A stretch of 6,591 nucleotides of DNA from Clostridiales bacterium (GTDB taxonomy: Bacteria; Bacillota; Clostridia; Oscillospirales; QAMX01): the NCBI GenBank assembly GCA_003149835.1, contig QAMX01000165.1:1-6591 (forward strand), written 5' to 3'. The notes beneath the pieces were generated by a model. That model saw nothing but the letters and a program-made list of their open reading frames with translations, made no database searches and was not told the DNA's origin. Below are positions 5,954 through 6,591 of this stretch, one piece after another; within the stretch, counting starts at the first letter, position 1, and each line of letters opens with the position of its first letter. The position numbers and the translations under genes were made by a program.

Positions 5954-5995
5954 GGGCCGGACGGGCGGCGACAGCCGCTCGTCCGGCCCGTTTTT
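5954..5995 (+). terminator. Very strong Rho-independent terminator of the small forward gene
   Basis: On the plus strand the arms 5954-5969 and 5974-5989 form a 16-bp stem with a single G-U pair (5964/5979), capped by the 4-nt loop GACA. One base later comes a run of five T (5991-5995). There is no T run on the other side, so it is oriented for the forward transcript and not obviously for the convergent phosphatase gene. Confidence 0.92.
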
Positions 5996-6002
5996 GTCAG
6001 GC

Positions 6003-6030
6003 GCTGCCGACGCGCATATAGCGCGGCAGC
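6003..6030. repeat. 28-nt interrupted palindrome between convergent genes
   Basis: GCTGCCG (6003-6009) and CGGCAGC (6024-6030) form a 7-bp stem. The inner bases extend it by three more pairs if one base is bulged, leaving a 7-nt loop. It lies 20 nt past the phosphatase stop. No T run follows on either strand, so it is not a standard terminator. It could protect the 3' end of the phosphatase mRNA or help end that transcript by a non-canonical route. Confidence 0.5.
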
Positions 6031-6050
6031 ATTCACACCGCAAGGGCGCT

Positions 6051-6515
6051 TTACCGGCGGCCGCGCGATGTGATTTTTTTCAGCAGCGCGGCGCAGCCGT
6101 CGTTTACCTCGCGCCATGTGCGCTCAAAGTCGCCGCTGTACCAAGGGTCGGCGATGTCGCCCGGACAGTCGCCGTGGTCGGCGAGGCGGGACATTTTCCC
6201 GTCGGGGTCGCCGCCGCAGATGCGGCGCATGGCGCGCAGATTCGAATCGTCCATAGCGATCAGCTCGTCGTATTCGCCGTAATCGGAGCGCCGGAGCTGA
6301 CGCGCCGTTTTGCCGGCGCAGTCGATCCCGTGCGCCGCGAGCAGCCGCCGCACGGGCGGATAAACGGGGTTGCCGCGTTCCTCGTCGCTGACGGCGGCGG
6401 AGGCGATCACAAAATCCGCTTCCAAACCGGCCTGCTTTACCATCGCTTTCATCACAAATTCCGCCATCGGGCTCCGGCAGATATTGCCGTGGCAGACAAA
6501 GAGGATTTTGGTCAT
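6051..6515 (-). CDS. Low-molecular-weight protein tyrosine phosphatase
   Basis: This 154-residue protein has the standard length and order of the LMW-PTP family. The P-loop CHGNICRS (8-15) supplies the nucleophile Cys8 and the phosphate-binding Arg14 of the C-x5-R-S signature, just after the first strand KILFV. DPWYSGDF (123-130) carries the general acid Asp123, equivalent to the Asp of the family DPYY loop. The enzyme hydrolyses phosphotyrosine in the cytoplasm. In bacteria such proteins often act on tyrosine kinases controlling capsule or exopolysaccharide synthesis, or on protein arginine phosphates, but no kinase gene is visible here. The ATG at 6513-6515 is supported by AAAGGA 9 nt upstream. 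The gene appears to stand alone. The 76 nt upstream to the window edge contain no promoter I can assign, only an AT-rich TATACAAAAT stretch near 6545-6554 that might include a -10 box. Confidence 0.95.
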   Translation of the reverse strand: MTKILFVCHGNICRSPMAEFVMKAMVKQAGLEADFVIASAAVSDEERGNPVYPPVRRLLAAHGIDCAGKTARQLRRSDYGEYDELIAMDDSNLRAMRRICGGDPDGKMSRLADHGDCPGDIADPWYSGDFERTWREVNDGCAALLKKITSRGRR

Positions 6516-6591
6516 AAAAAGTTTTCCTTTCGTGAAGCCGTGATTTTGTATACGCTATCCGCTTTTTCATACCTTTGAGGAAAAGATAAAT

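Noticed and set aside
6124..6570. Minus-strand open frame of 148 codons overlapping the phosphatase
   Set aside because: It is a shifted frame of the phosphatase gene with no family features, although its ATG at 6570 happens to follow AAAGGT.
5994..6578. Forward open frame of 194 codons
   Set aside because: It runs antisense through the phosphatase gene, whose catalytic motifs are intact, and starts inside the terminator U tract.

Overview
This is a GC-rich bacterial window (near 60% GC by eye) carrying five recognisable protein genes on the minus strand and one small forward gene. Strong Shine-Dalgarno sequences, a near-consensus sigma-A promoter, hairpin-plus-U-tract terminators, and the pairing of an AlgI-type acyltransferase with a DHHW-family protein point to a high-GC Firmicute, most likely a gut-type Clostridia lineage (Oscillospirales or Christensenellales). 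Lentisphaerae-like bacteria are a weaker alternative, because DUF4838 and uroporphyrinogen-decarboxylase-like proteins are also common there. The assignment is an inference from gene content.

Layout, read in minus-strand transcription order from the right. (1) At 6051-6515 is a complete low-molecular-weight protein tyrosine phosphatase. (2) At 5940-6050 it converges on a forward transcript end, which holds a 16-bp-stem terminator and a separate 28-nt palindrome. (3) At 5778-5939 (+) is an unrecognised 53-residue protein, possibly preceded by an overlapping 13-codon reading frame. (4) At 5427-5739 no protein gene is supported. This stretch holds a strong minus-strand promoter (TTGACA, 17 nt, TAAAAT) and a leader of about 230 nt rich in inverted repeats, some of which could pair in alternative ways near the ribosome binding site. 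(5) At 3579-5426 is a DUF4838 protein, probably a cytoplasmic glycoside hydrolase, followed 91 nt later by a uroporphyrinogen-decarboxylase-superfamily protein (2387-3487). (6) A terminator-like hairpin at 2289-2318 separates these from the next pair. (7) An AlgI-like membrane-bound O-acyltransferase (844-2250) is followed 40 nt later by a DHHW/AlgX-like protein (1-803) that runs off the left edge.

The window therefore appears to contain two functional modules. One is a putative catabolic pair (DUF4838 hydrolase plus URO-D-like enzyme) driven by one promoter with a long, possibly regulatory leader. The other is a surface-polymer O-acetylation pair, in which the MBOAT protein moves acyl groups across the membrane and the AlgX-like partner transfers them outside. 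The acetylation pair has no evident promoter of its own after the hairpin, so it may depend on read-through from the catabolic pair. The most notable unexplained items are the structured leader RNA and the small forward gene with its very strong terminator.
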